64,000 bases of DNA from Bradyrhizobium yuanmingense (GCF_029167105.1 NZ_JARFML010000011.1:62001-126000); one strand, 5' to 3'; positions 50,922 to 60,280 are shown, counted from the first letter of the stretch. Numbers and translations are program-made. The notes: generated by a model from the sequence alone, not told the origin.

Positions 50922-52547
50922 ATGCGCCGATCCATCGATACGGCAGCCAAGGGTCGAGAAAACACCCGGATAGATGATGCGGCGGAGGCCGTCGAGCTCG
51001 GTCACGGGTTGCCCGAGACGGGCAGATGGGCCGCAAAGGACGGCTCAGCGCTCTACTCTTCACGGACTCCTTGGTGTGGTGAGACCGAGAATATCGATCC
51101 GGAGGAGACGGGTAGTTCGCTCATTTCAGCTGTCGTTCTGGTACCCCTTATCTTCGCTGGGGTAGCCCTGCTCGGTGCTTTCGACCCGTTCAAGGCACAA
51201 CCGACTGCCGAAATGATTCGAATCGACGGCGGGAGCGCCGCCGGCCTCGACCAGCGGCCTGACATCGCGACTGGATCGCCAGCACTCCTTCAGAGCGAAA
51301 CGTCCGAGGCTCCGATTCAGGCGGTCTCCGCAAGCACTGCGGGCCCGCCACAACGGCTCGATGCCGACGAGCGCAGTGACGCGCTCTCCGGTGAACTGGC
51401 CGGCGCGCGCAGGGAGCTCGAAGAGGCGGTCCAGCGCACGCATGCAGCGGAAACTGCCGCGGAGCAGCTGCGGCAGTCTCTTCAAAACGAGCAAGCCCGC
51501 AGCGCCGCCTTCGCGGACGAACTTGCCGGAACCCGCCGCGAAATAGAGGCTCGTATCGCGCAGGCGCGCGAGGCGGACGAGTTGGCCGCGCAGCAGAGGG
51601 ATGCGGCGGCGTGGGAGATCGCTGAACTGCGGCAGTCCCTGCAGCAGGAGCGGGAAAAAAGCGCCGTCCTGGCGAAGCGAGTGAGCGCCGCGCAGGCGAC
51701 AGCGGCAAGCGCTGAGCAAGAACGCTACGAGGCGCAGTCACGCGCCGCAGCCCTCGCGAGCGAGCTTGCCGGCATGACTCGCGGATCGGCTACGGCCGAC
51801 GGTGCGACGGCGGAGCAAAGCGAGGCGGCGGGCGGGGAGATCGCGGAATTGCGGCAGTCCTTGCAGCAGGAGCGCGAAAGGAACACAGCCCTCGCACAAA
51901 AGGAGGACGCCGCGCGATCGGCAACGGCGAACGCCGAGCAACAACGCCGTGCCCTCGAAGAGGCACAGGCTCATGTTGCCGCGCTGGAGAGCAAGCTTGC
52001 GCAAACGCGCGGCGACATCGAATCCCTGAACGGGCATCTGCGCGAGGCGAACGATGCAGCCTCGCAGCAGAGACAGGCAGCGAACCGGGAGATCGCCGAA
52101 CTGCGACAGTCGCTGGAACGGGAGCGGAGCAGGACTGAAGCCAGGGAGAGAGAGATCGCCTCGGTATCGCGCCTTACCGATCAGCGCGTCTCGGCGGCGC
52201 AAAGAAACGACGGCCCGATCTTGTCGACGGCGCAGAACGTGACGGCAGCGGAGCCGCCGACGAGTCCAGGCCAGGACGAGGTGGAGGCCCGATTGATCCC
52301 GCGTGCCAGAGCGTTGCTCGATCAGGGCAATATCGGTGCGGCGCGGATTGTGCTCGAGCTCGCTGCTGAGAAGAACAGTGCGCAGGCAACCTTCATGCTC
52401 GCGGAGACATATGATCCCGCGGTTCTGTCGGCTTGGGGTGCCTATGGAACGCGCGGCGAGGCGGCCAAGGCGCGCGAGCTCTACGCGAAGGCACAGAGAA
52501 GCGGCATTCGCGGAGCCAAGGAACGACTGGATGCATTGCATCGCTGA
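50922..52547 (+). CDS. membrane-anchored coiled-coil protein with C-terminal SEL1/TPR-like domain
   Basis: A 541-residue protein. The N-terminal cytoplasmic tail (1-65) leads to one transmembrane helix (about 67-86, SLISAVVLVPLIFAGVALLG). A long Ala/Glu/Arg-rich coiled coil (about 150-410) contains a recurring EIAELRQSLQQERE unit (at least three near-identical copies plus variants). The C-terminal domain, about 450-541, reads LIPRARALLDQGNIGAARIVLELAAEKNSAQATFMLAETYDP and GEAAKARELYAKAQRSGIRGAKERLDAL. The latter is a SEL1/TPR-like helical repeat. The topology suggests a periplasmic scaffold. It is first in a four-gene operon with exported proteins; function unknown. Confidence 0.8.
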   Translation: MRRSIDTAAKGRENTRIDDAAEAVELGHGLPETGRWAAKDGSALYSSRTPWCGETENIDPEETGSSLISAVVLVPLIFAGVALLGAFDPFKAQPTAEMIRIDGGSAAGLDQRPDIATGSPALLQSETSEAPIQAVSASTAGPPQRLDADERSDALSGELAGARRELEEAVQRTHAAETAAEQLRQSLQNEQARSAAFADELAGTRREIEARIAQAREADELAAQQRDAAAWEIAELRQSLQQEREKSAVLAKRVSAAQATAASAEQERYEAQSRAAALASELAGMTRGSATADGATAEQSEAAGGEIAELRQSLQQERERNTALAQKEDAARSATANAEQQRRALEEAQAHVAALESKLAQTRGDIESLNGHLREANDAASQQRQAANREIAELRQSLERERSRTEAREREIASVSRLTDQRVSAAQRNDGPILSTAQNVTAAEPPTSPGQDEVEARLIPRARALLDQGNIGAARIVLELAAEKNSAQATFMLAETYDPAVLSAWGAYGTRGEAAKARELYAKAQRSGIRGAKERLDALHR

Positions 52548-52610
52548 GAGTGGGGCTTGCATTCATGCTTGGACGAGTGGTGTGCGGTGGGCAATCCGGA
52601 AAGGAACGAC

Positions 52611-53654
52611 ATGAACAAGCTGCCAAGGTCGCTCGCGTCGCTCCTGCTCGCCGCGCTGGTGCCCATTGCCGTGCTGCTTCAACCGGCTTGCCTGGAGGCA
52701 CAAACCGCAAGATCCGCCAAGGCCGATGCACAAATGCTCCGACGGCCGCTCCCTCAGGAGAGCGAAAAGGGCCGGATGAACGCCTGGACCGTCGGGCTCG
52801 CCGGCGGCCTGCTCGAGGGCGCGCCGATCCGCCTCGCGGCAGAAATGGCCCGCGTCGTCGACGACGGAGCAGAGCTGCATCTCCTGCCGATCGTCACCCG
52901 GGGCGCCACCGACAATCTGAATGCGCTGCTTTATTTGCGTGGTGTCGATACCGCGATCATCAATTCCGACGCGCTCGAGGAGTACAAGCTTCAGGTTCCG
53001 CAGATCCAAAGCCGCATCACCTACCTGCTCAATCTGTTTCCGTCCGAGTTGCACATCTTCGTGCGGCCGGAGATCACGAGCCTGCAGGACCTTGCCGGCA
53101 AGAAGGTGAACTTCAATACCCAGGGCACCGCAGCCGCCTATTCCGGACCGCTGATCTTCAGCCGCCTCGGCATCGACGTCGACAAGACGTTCATTCCGCA
53201 TCAGCTTGCCCTGGAACAGATGCGCAAGGGGGAGATGTCGGCCGTCGTGTTCATCACGTCGAAACCCGTGGACGCCTTCGTACGGGGCCGCTGGGAAGCT
53301 GGATTCAAGTTCCTGCCGGTCCATTACGACAGGAAGTTCGAGGACTATTATCTGCCGGCGACCTTGAACGCCAACGAGTATCCCAATCTGATTCAACAAG
53401 GTGAGCGGGTGTCGACTCTTGCCGTGCCGACGGCTCTCGTTGCATTCAACTGGCCGCCACGCTCAAATCGCTATCAACGCGTAGCGCGCCTCGTCGAGTA
53501 CCTGTTCTCCCGGATTGACCGCCTGCAGGCACCAGGCTTCGATCCGAAATGGCAGTCCATCAATCTCGCGGCGTCCGTCCCCGGGCTCGCCCGCTTCCCG
53601 GCTGCGCAGGACTGGCTGGATCGCAAGGCCCGCAGCGTACAGGCGAGGCCATGA
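52611..53654 (+). CDS. TAXI-type TRAP transporter solute-binding protein
   Basis: A 347-residue exported protein. Signal peptide about 1-30 (SLASLLLAALVPIAVLLQPACLEA). The mature part reads TVGLAGGLLEGAPIRLAAEMARV, IVTRGATDNLNALLYLRGVDTAIINSDALE, ELHIFVRPEITSLQDLAGKKVNFNTQGTAAAYSGPLIFSRLGID and MRKGEMSAVVFITSKPVDAF. This is the TAXI/NMT1-like periplasmic fold. It lacks an adjacent TAXI-type permease; its neighbours are the scaffold protein and a VasI-like protein, so it may act as a sensor or receptor instead of in uptake. ATG 52611 has AAAGGAACGAC upstream. Confidence 0.82.
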   Translation: MNKLPRSLASLLLAALVPIAVLLQPACLEAQTARSAKADAQMLRRPLPQESEKGRMNAWTVGLAGGLLEGAPIRLAAEMARVVDDGAELHLLPIVTRGATDNLNALLYLRGVDTAIINSDALEEYKLQVPQIQSRITYLLNLFPSELHIFVRPEITSLQDLAGKKVNFNTQGTAAAYSGPLIFSRLGIDVDKTFIPHQLALEQMRKGEMSAVVFITSKPVDAFVRGRWEAGFKFLPVHYDRKFEDYYLPATLNANEYPNLIQQGERVSTLAVPTALVAFNWPPRSNRYQRVARLVEYLFSRIDRLQAPGFDPKWQSINLAASVPGLARFPAAQDWLDRKARSVQARP

Positions 53655-54280
53655 AGAGTGCCGTTCCTCCGTTCGCCGTCGCCTTGAACGTAGCCTGCGG
53701 AATCGTTTACGCGCAAGACACGGGCGATGCCGTCGAATCACTTCGGACTTGTTCGGCGATGGAAGGGCAGGGCCGGCTGGAATGCCTGCAAGATCTGTCA
53801 CGTAAGATTCCGCCGCCCGGGCGGCGGGCGTCAGACGGCGGCTGGCTGATCAGCGAGACCACCTCCCCGGTCGATTATTCGCCGATCGTCACCGCCACCA
53901 CCTTTTCGGTTGGCGGCTCGGATGGAGCCCCGATGCAGCTCTCAATCCACTGCCGCAAAGGCCGCACGGAAGTCACGGTCGCCGGACCGGCGCTTTCACG
54001 GAGCGCCAACGAATACGTCATCTCCTTTCGGCTGAATGCGGACACGCCGATGCAACTCGCGGCAGCATCGCCGTCATTCGGCTCCGGCGTTGCTTTCGGG
54101 GGCGACGTCGTAAAGTTGCTGAACGCGCTACCCGAGGACGGTCACATCGTCGTGCGCCTTTTCGCCCGCACCGGTCAGGTGCAAGACGGACAATTCCTGC
54201 TCGGCGGATTCGAGAAGGTGCGTAAGAGAATGGCGGCTGCGTGCAAATGGCCACATAGCGTCGCCAGACCAGGAAGGTGA
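53651..54280 (+). CDS. exported VasI/TagO-like protein of unknown function
   Basis: A 209-residue protein whose ATG overlaps the stop of the upstream gene (ATGA), showing coupling. Signal peptide about 1-21 (FAVALNVACGIVYA). CSAMEGQGRLECLQDLSRKI recalls the Cys-containing N terminus of VasI (type VI secretion-associated). GGWLISETTSPVDYSPIVTATTFS with paired Cys (LSIHCRKGRTEVTV) and LLGGFEKVRKRMAAACKWP complete the pattern. No type VI secretion genes are nearby, so the similarity may reflect a general secreted fold. Assignment tentative. Confidence 0.6.
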   Translation: MKSAVPPFAVALNVACGIVYAQDTGDAVESLRTCSAMEGQGRLECLQDLSRKIPPPGRRASDGGWLISETTSPVDYSPIVTATTFSVGGSDGAPMQLSIHCRKGRTEVTVAGPALSRSANEYVISFRLNADTPMQLAAASPSFGSGVAFGGDVVKLLNALPEDGHIVVRLFARTGQVQDGQFLLGGFEKVRKRMAAACKWPHSVARPGR

Positions 54281-54304
54281 TGGTCAGGGAACGGGAGACA
54301 CGAG

Positions 54305-54922
54305 ATGATCAATCTGAAGTTGGCGACGGCAGTCATCAGCGGCTTTGCGATGCTGTTTCTGGTCGGACCGAGCGCGCAGGCGCAGCAGGACAACCTGCTG
54401 ATTCCGCAGTCAACCGCGAAGAGCCAGGCGAGCTATCCGAAGCATTCCGTCAGACAGAAGCAGGCGAGCAAACCGGGGCAGGGTCACGCGACCAAGCAGA
54501 CGGCTGCGAACGAGACGGGGGTGGCCCAGGCGACAAAAACCGGGACTGCGAAGCAGCCGCACCGACTGATCCTGCAGGTCAACGCCAACGAACCTGCGAT
54601 GATGAATCTCACCCTCAACAATGCCACCAACGTCGCGCAATATTACCGCGACCTCGGTGAACCGGTGTCGATCGAGATTGTCACCTTTGGTCCCGGGCTT
54701 CACATGCTCCGCGACGACACCTCGCCGGTGAAGCCACGCATCGAGGTGCTCGCGATGAGCAATCCCGAAATCTCCTTCAAGGCCTGCGGCAACACCCAGG
54801 ACAACATGCGCAAGGCGGAGAACAAGGACATCAATCTGATTCCGCAGGCGACGGTGGTCAAATCGGGTGTCGTCCGCGTCATGGAGCTGCAGGAACAGGG
54901 CTGGAGCTACGTCAAGCCGTGA
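54305..54922 (+). CDS. exported DsrE-family-like protein
   Basis: A 205-residue protein 24 bp after the VasI-like gene. Signal peptide ends near PSAQAQQ. A Gln/Lys/Thr-rich spacer (about 30-85) precedes a DsrE/DsrF-like domain: HRLILQVNANEPAMMNLTLNNATNVAQYYRDLGEPVSIEIVTFGPGLHMLRDD, then EISFKACGNTQDNMRKAE with the family's conserved Cys, and VVRVMELQEQGWSYVKP. Cytoplasmic DsrE carries sulfur as persulfide on that Cys; periplasmic homologues exist and are mostly uncharacterised. Last gene of the four-gene unit. Confidence 0.75.
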   Translation: MINLKLATAVISGFAMLFLVGPSAQAQQDNLLIPQSTAKSQASYPKHSVRQKQASKPGQGHATKQTAANETGVAQATKTGTAKQPHRLILQVNANEPAMMNLTLNNATNVAQYYRDLGEPVSIEIVTFGPGLHMLRDDTSPVKPRIEVLAMSNPEISFKACGNTQDNMRKAENKDINLIPQATVVKSGVVRVMELQEQGWSYVKP

Positions 54923-55055
54923 GGTCCGGCGGCAACGGGGCCGGATGCGCAGCGAGCAGAACATGTCGCCTCCTGTGCCGTGGGCTTGCGATTGCCCGAT
55001 CAGAACGAGCAGTGGTAACCAAGAGCCTGGGCGAAGAAAGAAAAGGGCTCGAAGC

Positions 55056-55826
55056 ATGGTCTGGGATCCGCAGCAATATCTGAAGTTCTCCGGCCATCGG
55101 CTCCGGCCCGCCGTCGACCTGTTGATGCGGATTCCCGATTTTGCCCCGCGCGCGATCGCCGATCTCGGGGCCGGCGCCGGCAACGTCACGAAGTTGATCA
55201 GGGAGCGCTGGCCGGAGGCACGTGTGACCGGCATCGAGGGCTCGGCCGAGATGGTCGCCGCAGGACGCAAGGCTGCGCCCGACGTGGATTGGTCACATGA
55301 GGATCTCGGCCATTGGAGTCCCGCCGGGCAGTACGATCTGATCTATTCCAATGCCGCACTGCACTGGCTGCCCGATCATGCGGCACTGTTTCCGTCGCTG
55401 ATGGAGAAGGTGACGCCGGGAGGCATGCTCGCGGTGCAGATGCCGCGCAATTTCCTCGCGCCTTCGCATGTGCTGATCGGCGAGACCGCGCTCGATGGGC
55501 CATGGCGGTCCAAGGTGGAGCATCTCGTCACCCCGCCGCCGGTGGAAGGGCCGGCCTTCTATCACGATCTGCTCGCGCCGCTGTCGGCCAACATCGACAT
55601 CTGGGAGACCGAATATCTGCAGGTGCTCGAAGGCGACAATCCCGTGAAGGAATGGACCAAGGGCACCTGGCTGACGCGCTATCTCGACGTGCTCCAAGGC
55701 GAGGAGAAGGCCGCGTTCGAAGCCGCCTACGGCATGCGCGTCGCAAAGGCCTATCCGAAGAATGCGGCGGGGCAGACGCTGTTCCCGTTCCGGCGCCTGT
55801 TCATGGTCGCCCAGCGCAAGGGCTGA
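55056..55826 (+). CDS. tam: trans-aconitate 2-methyltransferase-like SAM methyltransferase
   Basis: A 256-residue class I methyltransferase. Motif I is AIADLGAGAGNVTKLI, an acidic end of strand 2 is VTGIEGSAEMV, and the post-motif is YDLIYSNAALHWLPDHAAL. The VWDPQQYLKFSGHRLRPAVDLL start and the C-terminal YPKNAAGQTLFPFRRLFMVA match Tam, which methylates trans-aconitate. ATG 55056 is used; upstream Arg-rich codons are not conserved text. Confidence 0.9.
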   Translation: MVWDPQQYLKFSGHRLRPAVDLLMRIPDFAPRAIADLGAGAGNVTKLIRERWPEARVTGIEGSAEMVAAGRKAAPDVDWSHEDLGHWSPAGQYDLIYSNAALHWLPDHAALFPSLMEKVTPGGMLAVQMPRNFLAPSHVLIGETALDGPWRSKVEHLVTPPPVEGPAFYHDLLAPLSANIDIWETEYLQVLEGDNPVKEWTKGTWLTRYLDVLQGEEKAAFEAAYGMRVAKAYPKNAAGQTLFPFRRLFMVAQRKG

Positions 55827-56008
55827 CGGCGCTGCCGCAACGCGGCATAGCACGCGTTGCCTTGGACTCGCGCGGATGCCGGCTTGCGCATCCGGCGGTC
55901 GCCACGTTAGCTTGGCAGCGCTTAGCTCTCGTTGTTACCGACGGCTGCGGCCCAATAACAACAATACCGACGGTCGGAAGCCATCGCGCTCCCGGCCGTT
56001 GCGCTTGA

Positions 56009-58066
56009 ATGATCCAATCGGGGGGACACAAGTTGCTGCGTGTGCTGAATCGTTTTCTCGATCATCTCGAGGAATGGCTGATCGCGACGATGATCGCGGC
56101 TGCGACGTCGCTCATCTTCGTCGCGGTGCTGCACCGCTACGGCGCCGGGCTGTCGATCGACATTGCCAAATGGGCGGAAGCCCGCAACCTGGCCTTCCTC
56201 GCCGTGCCCGCGCGCGCGACGTTCGCCTGGCTTGCCGCGCTCGATTTGTCATGGGCGCAGGAGCTCTGCATCTACATGTTCATCTGGATGGCGAAGTTCG
56301 GCGCCGCCTATGGCGTGCGGACCGGCATCCATGTCGGCGTCGACGTGCTGGTCAACATCCTGCCCGGCGGCTCGCGCCGCCGCATCATCACTTTCGGCCT
56401 GCTGTGCGGCGCGCTGTTCACAGCCATCGTGGGCTATTTCGGTGCCGCCTTCGTCAGCCACATGTGGCACAGCGGCCAACAGTCCAACGATTTGGAAGCG
56501 CCGATGTGGATGGTGTATCTCACCATCCCGCTCGGCTCCGCCCTGATGTGCTTCCGCTTCCTGCAGGTCGCCTGGTCGTTCTACCGCACCGGGGAGCTGC
56601 CGCATCACGATATGGCGGGCGTCGAGGGCGTCGAGGCGGATCCGGTGCATCCGGCGCCGGTCACGCCCACCCAGGTGGTCCGGGACGAGCGCAGCCCGCT
56701 CGGCTGGATCCTGATGCTGCTGCCGGTCCTGATCGTCGCGCTGTGCTTCGCGCATGCGGCCCATGTCATCACCTTGCCGCAGGGCCTGCGCGTCTTCATC
56801 GTGTTCGCGCTGCTGATCTCCCTGATGCTGACGGGCATGCCGATCTCGATTGCGCTGGGTCTGACCGTGCTCAGCTTCATGTTCACGCTGACCGACGTGC
56901 GAACCGAATCGGTAGCGCTGAAGCTGTTCACCGGCATCGAGAATTTCGAGATCATGGCGATCCCGTTCTTCATTCTGGCCGGCAACTTCCTCACTCATGG
57001 CGGCGTGGCGCGGCGGATGATCACCTTCGCAACCTCGCTGGTCGGCCATTGGTACGGCGGGCTCGCGCTGTCGGGCGTGGTCGCCTGCGCGCTGTTCGCC
57101 GCGATCTCCGGCTCCTCGCCGGCGACCGTGGTGGCGATCGGCTCGGTGATCCTGCCCGCGATGGTCGCGCAAGGCTTTCCGAAGCGGTTCGGCGCCGGCG
57201 TGATCACGACGTCGGGCTCGCTCGGCATTCTGATTCCGCCATCGATCCCGATGGTGCTCTACGCCGTCTCCACCAACAGCTCGGTGGGCAAGCTCTTCAT
57301 CGCCGGCATCGTGCCGGGGCTTGCGCTCGCCACGCTGCTCGGCATGACGACGTTCTATCGCGCCTGGCGCAATGACTATCCGCGGATGCCGAAGGCGACC
57401 TTCATGGAGCGTCTCGATGCGTTCCGCAAGTCGATCTGGGGCATCCTCCTGATCGTGATCGTGATCGGCGGCATCTACAGCGGCCTGTTCACGCCGACTG
57501 AAGCGGCCGCCGTCAGCGCGGTCTACGCCTTCATCGTCGCGGTGTTCATCTACAAGGACCTGAAGCTGCGCGACGTGCCGCGCGTGCTGCTGTCGTCGGC
57601 CAACCTTTCGGCGATGCTGCTCTACATCATCACCAATGCCGTGCTGTTCTCGTTCCTGATGACCTACGAGAACGTGCCGCAGGCGCTGGCGCAATGGATG
57701 ATCGACCAAGGCCTGGGATGGATCGGCTTCCTGCTGCTCGTCAACGTCCTGCTGCTGCTCGCGGGCAACGTGATGGAGCCGTCCTCGATCATCCTGATCA
57801 TGGCGCCGATCCTGTTTCCGGTCGCGGTCAAGCTCGGCATCGACCCGATTCATTTCGGCATCCTGATGACGGTCAACATGGAGGTCGGCCTGTGCCATCC
57901 GCCGGTCGGCCTCAATCTCTACGTCGCTTCGGGCATCGCCAAGATGGGGATCACCGAGCTCACGATCGCGGTGTGGCCGTGGCTGCTGACGATGCTGGGC
58001 TTCCTCGTGGTGGTGACCTACTGGCCCGGCCTGTCGCTGTGGCTGCCGCGCATGCTGGGGATGTAG
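56009..58066 (+). CDS. fused TRAP transporter small and large permease (DctQ-DctM)
   Basis: A 685-residue membrane protein. The first about 200 residues carry four helices of a DctQ-type small subunit (SWAQELCIYMFIWMAKFGAAYGVRTGIHVGVDVLV). A linker of about 40 residues rich in Pro, Val and His follows. The DctM large subunit comes next: GMPISIALGLTVLSFMF, FFILAGNFLTHGGVARRMITFA, SGSSPATVVAIGSVILPAMV, and the family box LGILIPPSIPMVLYAV. The ending VGLCHPPVGLNLYVASGIAKM is standard. It forms the permease of a TRAP transporter. No DctP-type binding protein gene is adjacent; the nearest candidate receptor is the TAXI protein at 52.6 kb. Confidence 0.93.
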   Translation: MIQSGGHKLLRVLNRFLDHLEEWLIATMIAAATSLIFVAVLHRYGAGLSIDIAKWAEARNLAFLAVPARATFAWLAALDLSWAQELCIYMFIWMAKFGAAYGVRTGIHVGVDVLVNILPGGSRRRIITFGLLCGALFTAIVGYFGAAFVSHMWHSGQQSNDLEAPMWMVYLTIPLGSALMCFRFLQVAWSFYRTGELPHHDMAGVEGVEADPVHPAPVTPTQVVRDERSPLGWILMLLPVLIVALCFAHAAHVITLPQGLRVFIVFALLISLMLTGMPISIALGLTVLSFMFTLTDVRTESVALKLFTGIENFEIMAIPFFILAGNFLTHGGVARRMITFATSLVGHWYGGLALSGVVACALFAAISGSSPATVVAIGSVILPAMVAQGFPKRFGAGVITTSGSLGILIPPSIPMVLYAVSTNSSVGKLFIAGIVPGLALATLLGMTTFYRAWRNDYPRMPKATFMERLDAFRKSIWGILLIVIVIGGIYSGLFTPTEAAAVSAVYAFIVAVFIYKDLKLRDVPRVLLSSANLSAMLLYIITNAVLFSFLMTYENVPQALAQWMIDQGLGWIGFLLLVNVLLLLAGNVMEPSSIILIMAPILFPVAVKLGIDPIHFGILMTVNMEVGLCHPPVGLNLYVASGIAKMGITELTIAVWPWLLTMLGFLVVVTYWPGLSLWLPRMLGM

Positions 58067-58082
58067 CGGGGCGAGCGGTGTA

Positions 58083-58220
58083 CCCTCTCCCCCTGTGGGA
58101 GAGGGTGGCTTCGCGCAGCGAAGCCGGGTGAGGGGTCTCTCTCCTCACGAACGGTTTTGCGAATGGAAAGAACCCCTCATCCGGCGCTTCACGCCACCTT
58201 CTCCCACAAGGGGAGAAGGG
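58083..58220. repeat. rhizobial inverted repeat (CCCTCTCCCC...GGGGAGAAGGG type)
   Basis: The left half includes CCCTCTCCCCCTGTGGGAGA then GGGTGGC...GAAGCCGGGTGAGGGGT. The right half is ACCCCTCATCCGGCGCTTCA then CGCCACCTTCTCCCACAAGGGGAGAAGGG, its imperfect reverse complement around a central about 35-bp unique segment. A common alphaproteobacterial intergenic repeat. Confidence 0.8.
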
Positions 58221-58249
58221 AAGAGAATACCGTCCCGGGAGGAGCAAGC

Positions 58250-60178
58250 ATGACCGAACGCAGCATTGAGCCGAAGGATGCGACGGCCTCCGTCATCGCG
58301 CAGCATGATTCCATGCTGAGCGCGTTGCCGTTTTCCGACACACGGGACTTCGACGACGCCGCGCGCGGCTTCCTCGGCACGATCGAGAACGCCGAAATCA
58401 CGAACCCGCAAGGGCGGACCGTCTGGAGTCTCGCGCCTTATGGTTTTCTCGCAGAAGACCAGGCGCCGCCGACCGTCAATCCGAGTCTGTGGCGGCAGGC
58501 GCGGCTCAACATGCAGCACGGCCTGTTCGAGGTGGTGCCCGGCGTCTACCAGGTTCGCGGGCTCGACATCGCCAACATGACGCTGATCGAGGGCGACAGC
58601 GGCGTCATTGTCGTCGACACCCTGACCTCGATCGAGGGGGCGCGCGCCGCGCTCGATCTCTACTTCAGACACCGCGGCACGCGGCCGGTCGCGGCGATCA
58701 TTTTCACCCACACCCACACCGACCATTGGGGCGGCGCGCGCGGCGTGCTGGAGCAGGATGCGCTCGCCGCCGGCAGCGTGCCGATCATCGCGCCGAACCT
58801 GTTCATGGAGCACGCCGTCTCCGAGAACATCATCGCGGGACCTGCGATGCTGCGCCGGGCGCAATACCAGTTCGGACCGCTGCTCGCGAAGGGGCCAAGG
58901 GGGCAGGTTGATTGCGGGCTCGGCAAGTCGATGGCGGCAGGCTCGGTCGCGCTGCTGCGCCCGACGGACGTGATCATGGCGACCGGCGATACGCGCGTGA
59001 TCGACGGCGTCGCGTTCGAATTTCAGATGGCACCGAACAGCGAGGCGCCGGCGGAGATGCACTTCTTCATCCCGCGTTACAAGCTTCTGAACCTCGCCGA
59101 GAACTGCACCCACAATTTCCACAATCTCTTGCCGTTCCGCGGCGCCGACGTACGCGACGCGCTGGCCTGGTCCAAGTATCTCGGCGAGGCGCTGCGGCTC
59201 TGGGACGGCAAGGCCGAGGCGATGTGCGGCCAGCACCACTGGCCGGTGTGGGGACGCGAGCGGATCGGCATGATGATCCGGCAGCAGCGCGATCTCTACA
59301 AGTTCGCGCATGACCAGACCATCCGGCTGATGAACCACGGTCTGAACGCCGCCGAGATTGCCGAAACGATCCGGCTGCCGAAGAGCCTGGAGGCCGCCTG
59401 GCACGGCCGCGGCTATTACGGCCACATCCGCCACAACGTGAAGGCGATCTACCAGAAATATCTCGGCTGGTACGACGCCAATCCGGTCAATCTTGACCCG
59501 CTGCCGCCGGCGGAGTCCGGGAAGAAGTACGTCGAATATATGGGCGGTGCGGACGCCATCCTCGCGCGGGCGGCGGCGGACTTCGAGAAGGGTGAGTTCC
59601 GCTTCGTCGCCCAAGTGCTCGGCCATCTCGTCTTCGCCGAACCGGACAATGCGGCAGCGCGGGCGCTGCTGGCCGACACGCTGGAGCAGCTCGGCTACGC
59701 CGCCGAAAGTGCGACCTGGCGCAACGCCTATTTGTTCGGCGCACAGGAATTGCGCCAGGGCATGCCGAAGGTGCCGGCACGCCCGCCGATGCCGCGCGAG
59801 ACGCTGGCCGCGCTGCGCACCTCCCAGCTCTGGGACGTGCTCGGCATCCGCCTCAACGGCCCGAAGTCCGAAGGCAAGCACATCGTCCTGAACTGGCGCT
59901 TTTCCGACACCGGCGAAACCTTCGTGCTCAATCTGGAGAATTGCGCGTTGACTTATACCGAGAGCGTGCAGGCGGAAGGTGCCGATGCCGGCTTCACGCT
60001 GGAACGCTCCACGCTCGATGAGGTGATCGCCAAGCTGACAAGCTTCCCGGAGGCGGTCGCGGCCGGCAAGATCGAGCTGTCCGGCAATCCGATGAAGCTC
60101 GCCGAGCTGATGGGACTGATGGACGAGTTTCCAAGGATGTTCGAAATCGTCGAGCCGAAGCGGGCCGTGGTGGGGTAG
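58250..60178 (+). CDS. alkylsulfatase, MBL-fold (SdsA1/BDS1 type)
   Basis: A 642-residue enzyme. The MBL zinc-binding motif is FTHTHTDHWGGARGV, with further ligands in EMHFFIPRYK and CTHNFHNLLPFRG. NLAENCTHNFHN is the second metal-site segment of SdsA-type sulfatases. A central dimerisation region and a C-terminal SCP2-like domain (about 520-642, LNWRFSDTGETFVLNLENCALTY...GNPMKLAELM) complete the family layout. It releases sulfate from alkyl sulfate esters such as SDS. No signal peptide is seen, in contrast to P. aeruginosa SdsA1. GGGAGGAGCAAGC precedes ATG 58250. Confidence 0.93.
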   Translation: MTERSIEPKDATASVIAQHDSMLSALPFSDTRDFDDAARGFLGTIENAEITNPQGRTVWSLAPYGFLAEDQAPPTVNPSLWRQARLNMQHGLFEVVPGVYQVRGLDIANMTLIEGDSGVIVVDTLTSIEGARAALDLYFRHRGTRPVAAIIFTHTHTDHWGGARGVLEQDALAAGSVPIIAPNLFMEHAVSENIIAGPAMLRRAQYQFGPLLAKGPRGQVDCGLGKSMAAGSVALLRPTDVIMATGDTRVIDGVAFEFQMAPNSEAPAEMHFFIPRYKLLNLAENCTHNFHNLLPFRGADVRDALAWSKYLGEALRLWDGKAEAMCGQHHWPVWGRERIGMMIRQQRDLYKFAHDQTIRLMNHGLNAAEIAETIRLPKSLEAAWHGRGYYGHIRHNVKAIYQKYLGWYDANPVNLDPLPPAESGKKYVEYMGGADAILARAAADFEKGEFRFVAQVLGHLVFAEPDNAAARALLADTLEQLGYAAESATWRNAYLFGAQELRQGMPKVPARPPMPRETLAALRTSQLWDVLGIRLNGPKSEGKHIVLNWRFSDTGETFVLNLENCALTYTESVQAEGADAGFTLERSTLDEVIAKLTSFPEAVAAGKIELSGNPMKLAELMGLMDEFPRMFEIVEPKRAVVG

Positions 60179-60201
60179 GGGACCGTGCCCGCCACATACT
60201 C

Positions 60202-60280
60202 CGTCATTGCGAGCGCAGCGAAGCAATCCAGAATCCCTCCGCGGACAGAATTCTGGATTGCTTCGCTGCGCTCGCTGACG
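60202..60280. repeat. rhizobial palindromic element (CGTCATTGCGAG type), copy 2, decayed arm
   Basis: CGTCATTGCGAGCGCAGCGA then AGCAATCCAG (60202-60231) pairs with CTGGATTGCTTCGCTGCG then CTCGCTGACG (60253-60280). Compared with the perfect arm, CTCGCAATGACG has lost AA. Followed by a short second palindrome (60304-60332). Confidence 0.8.
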
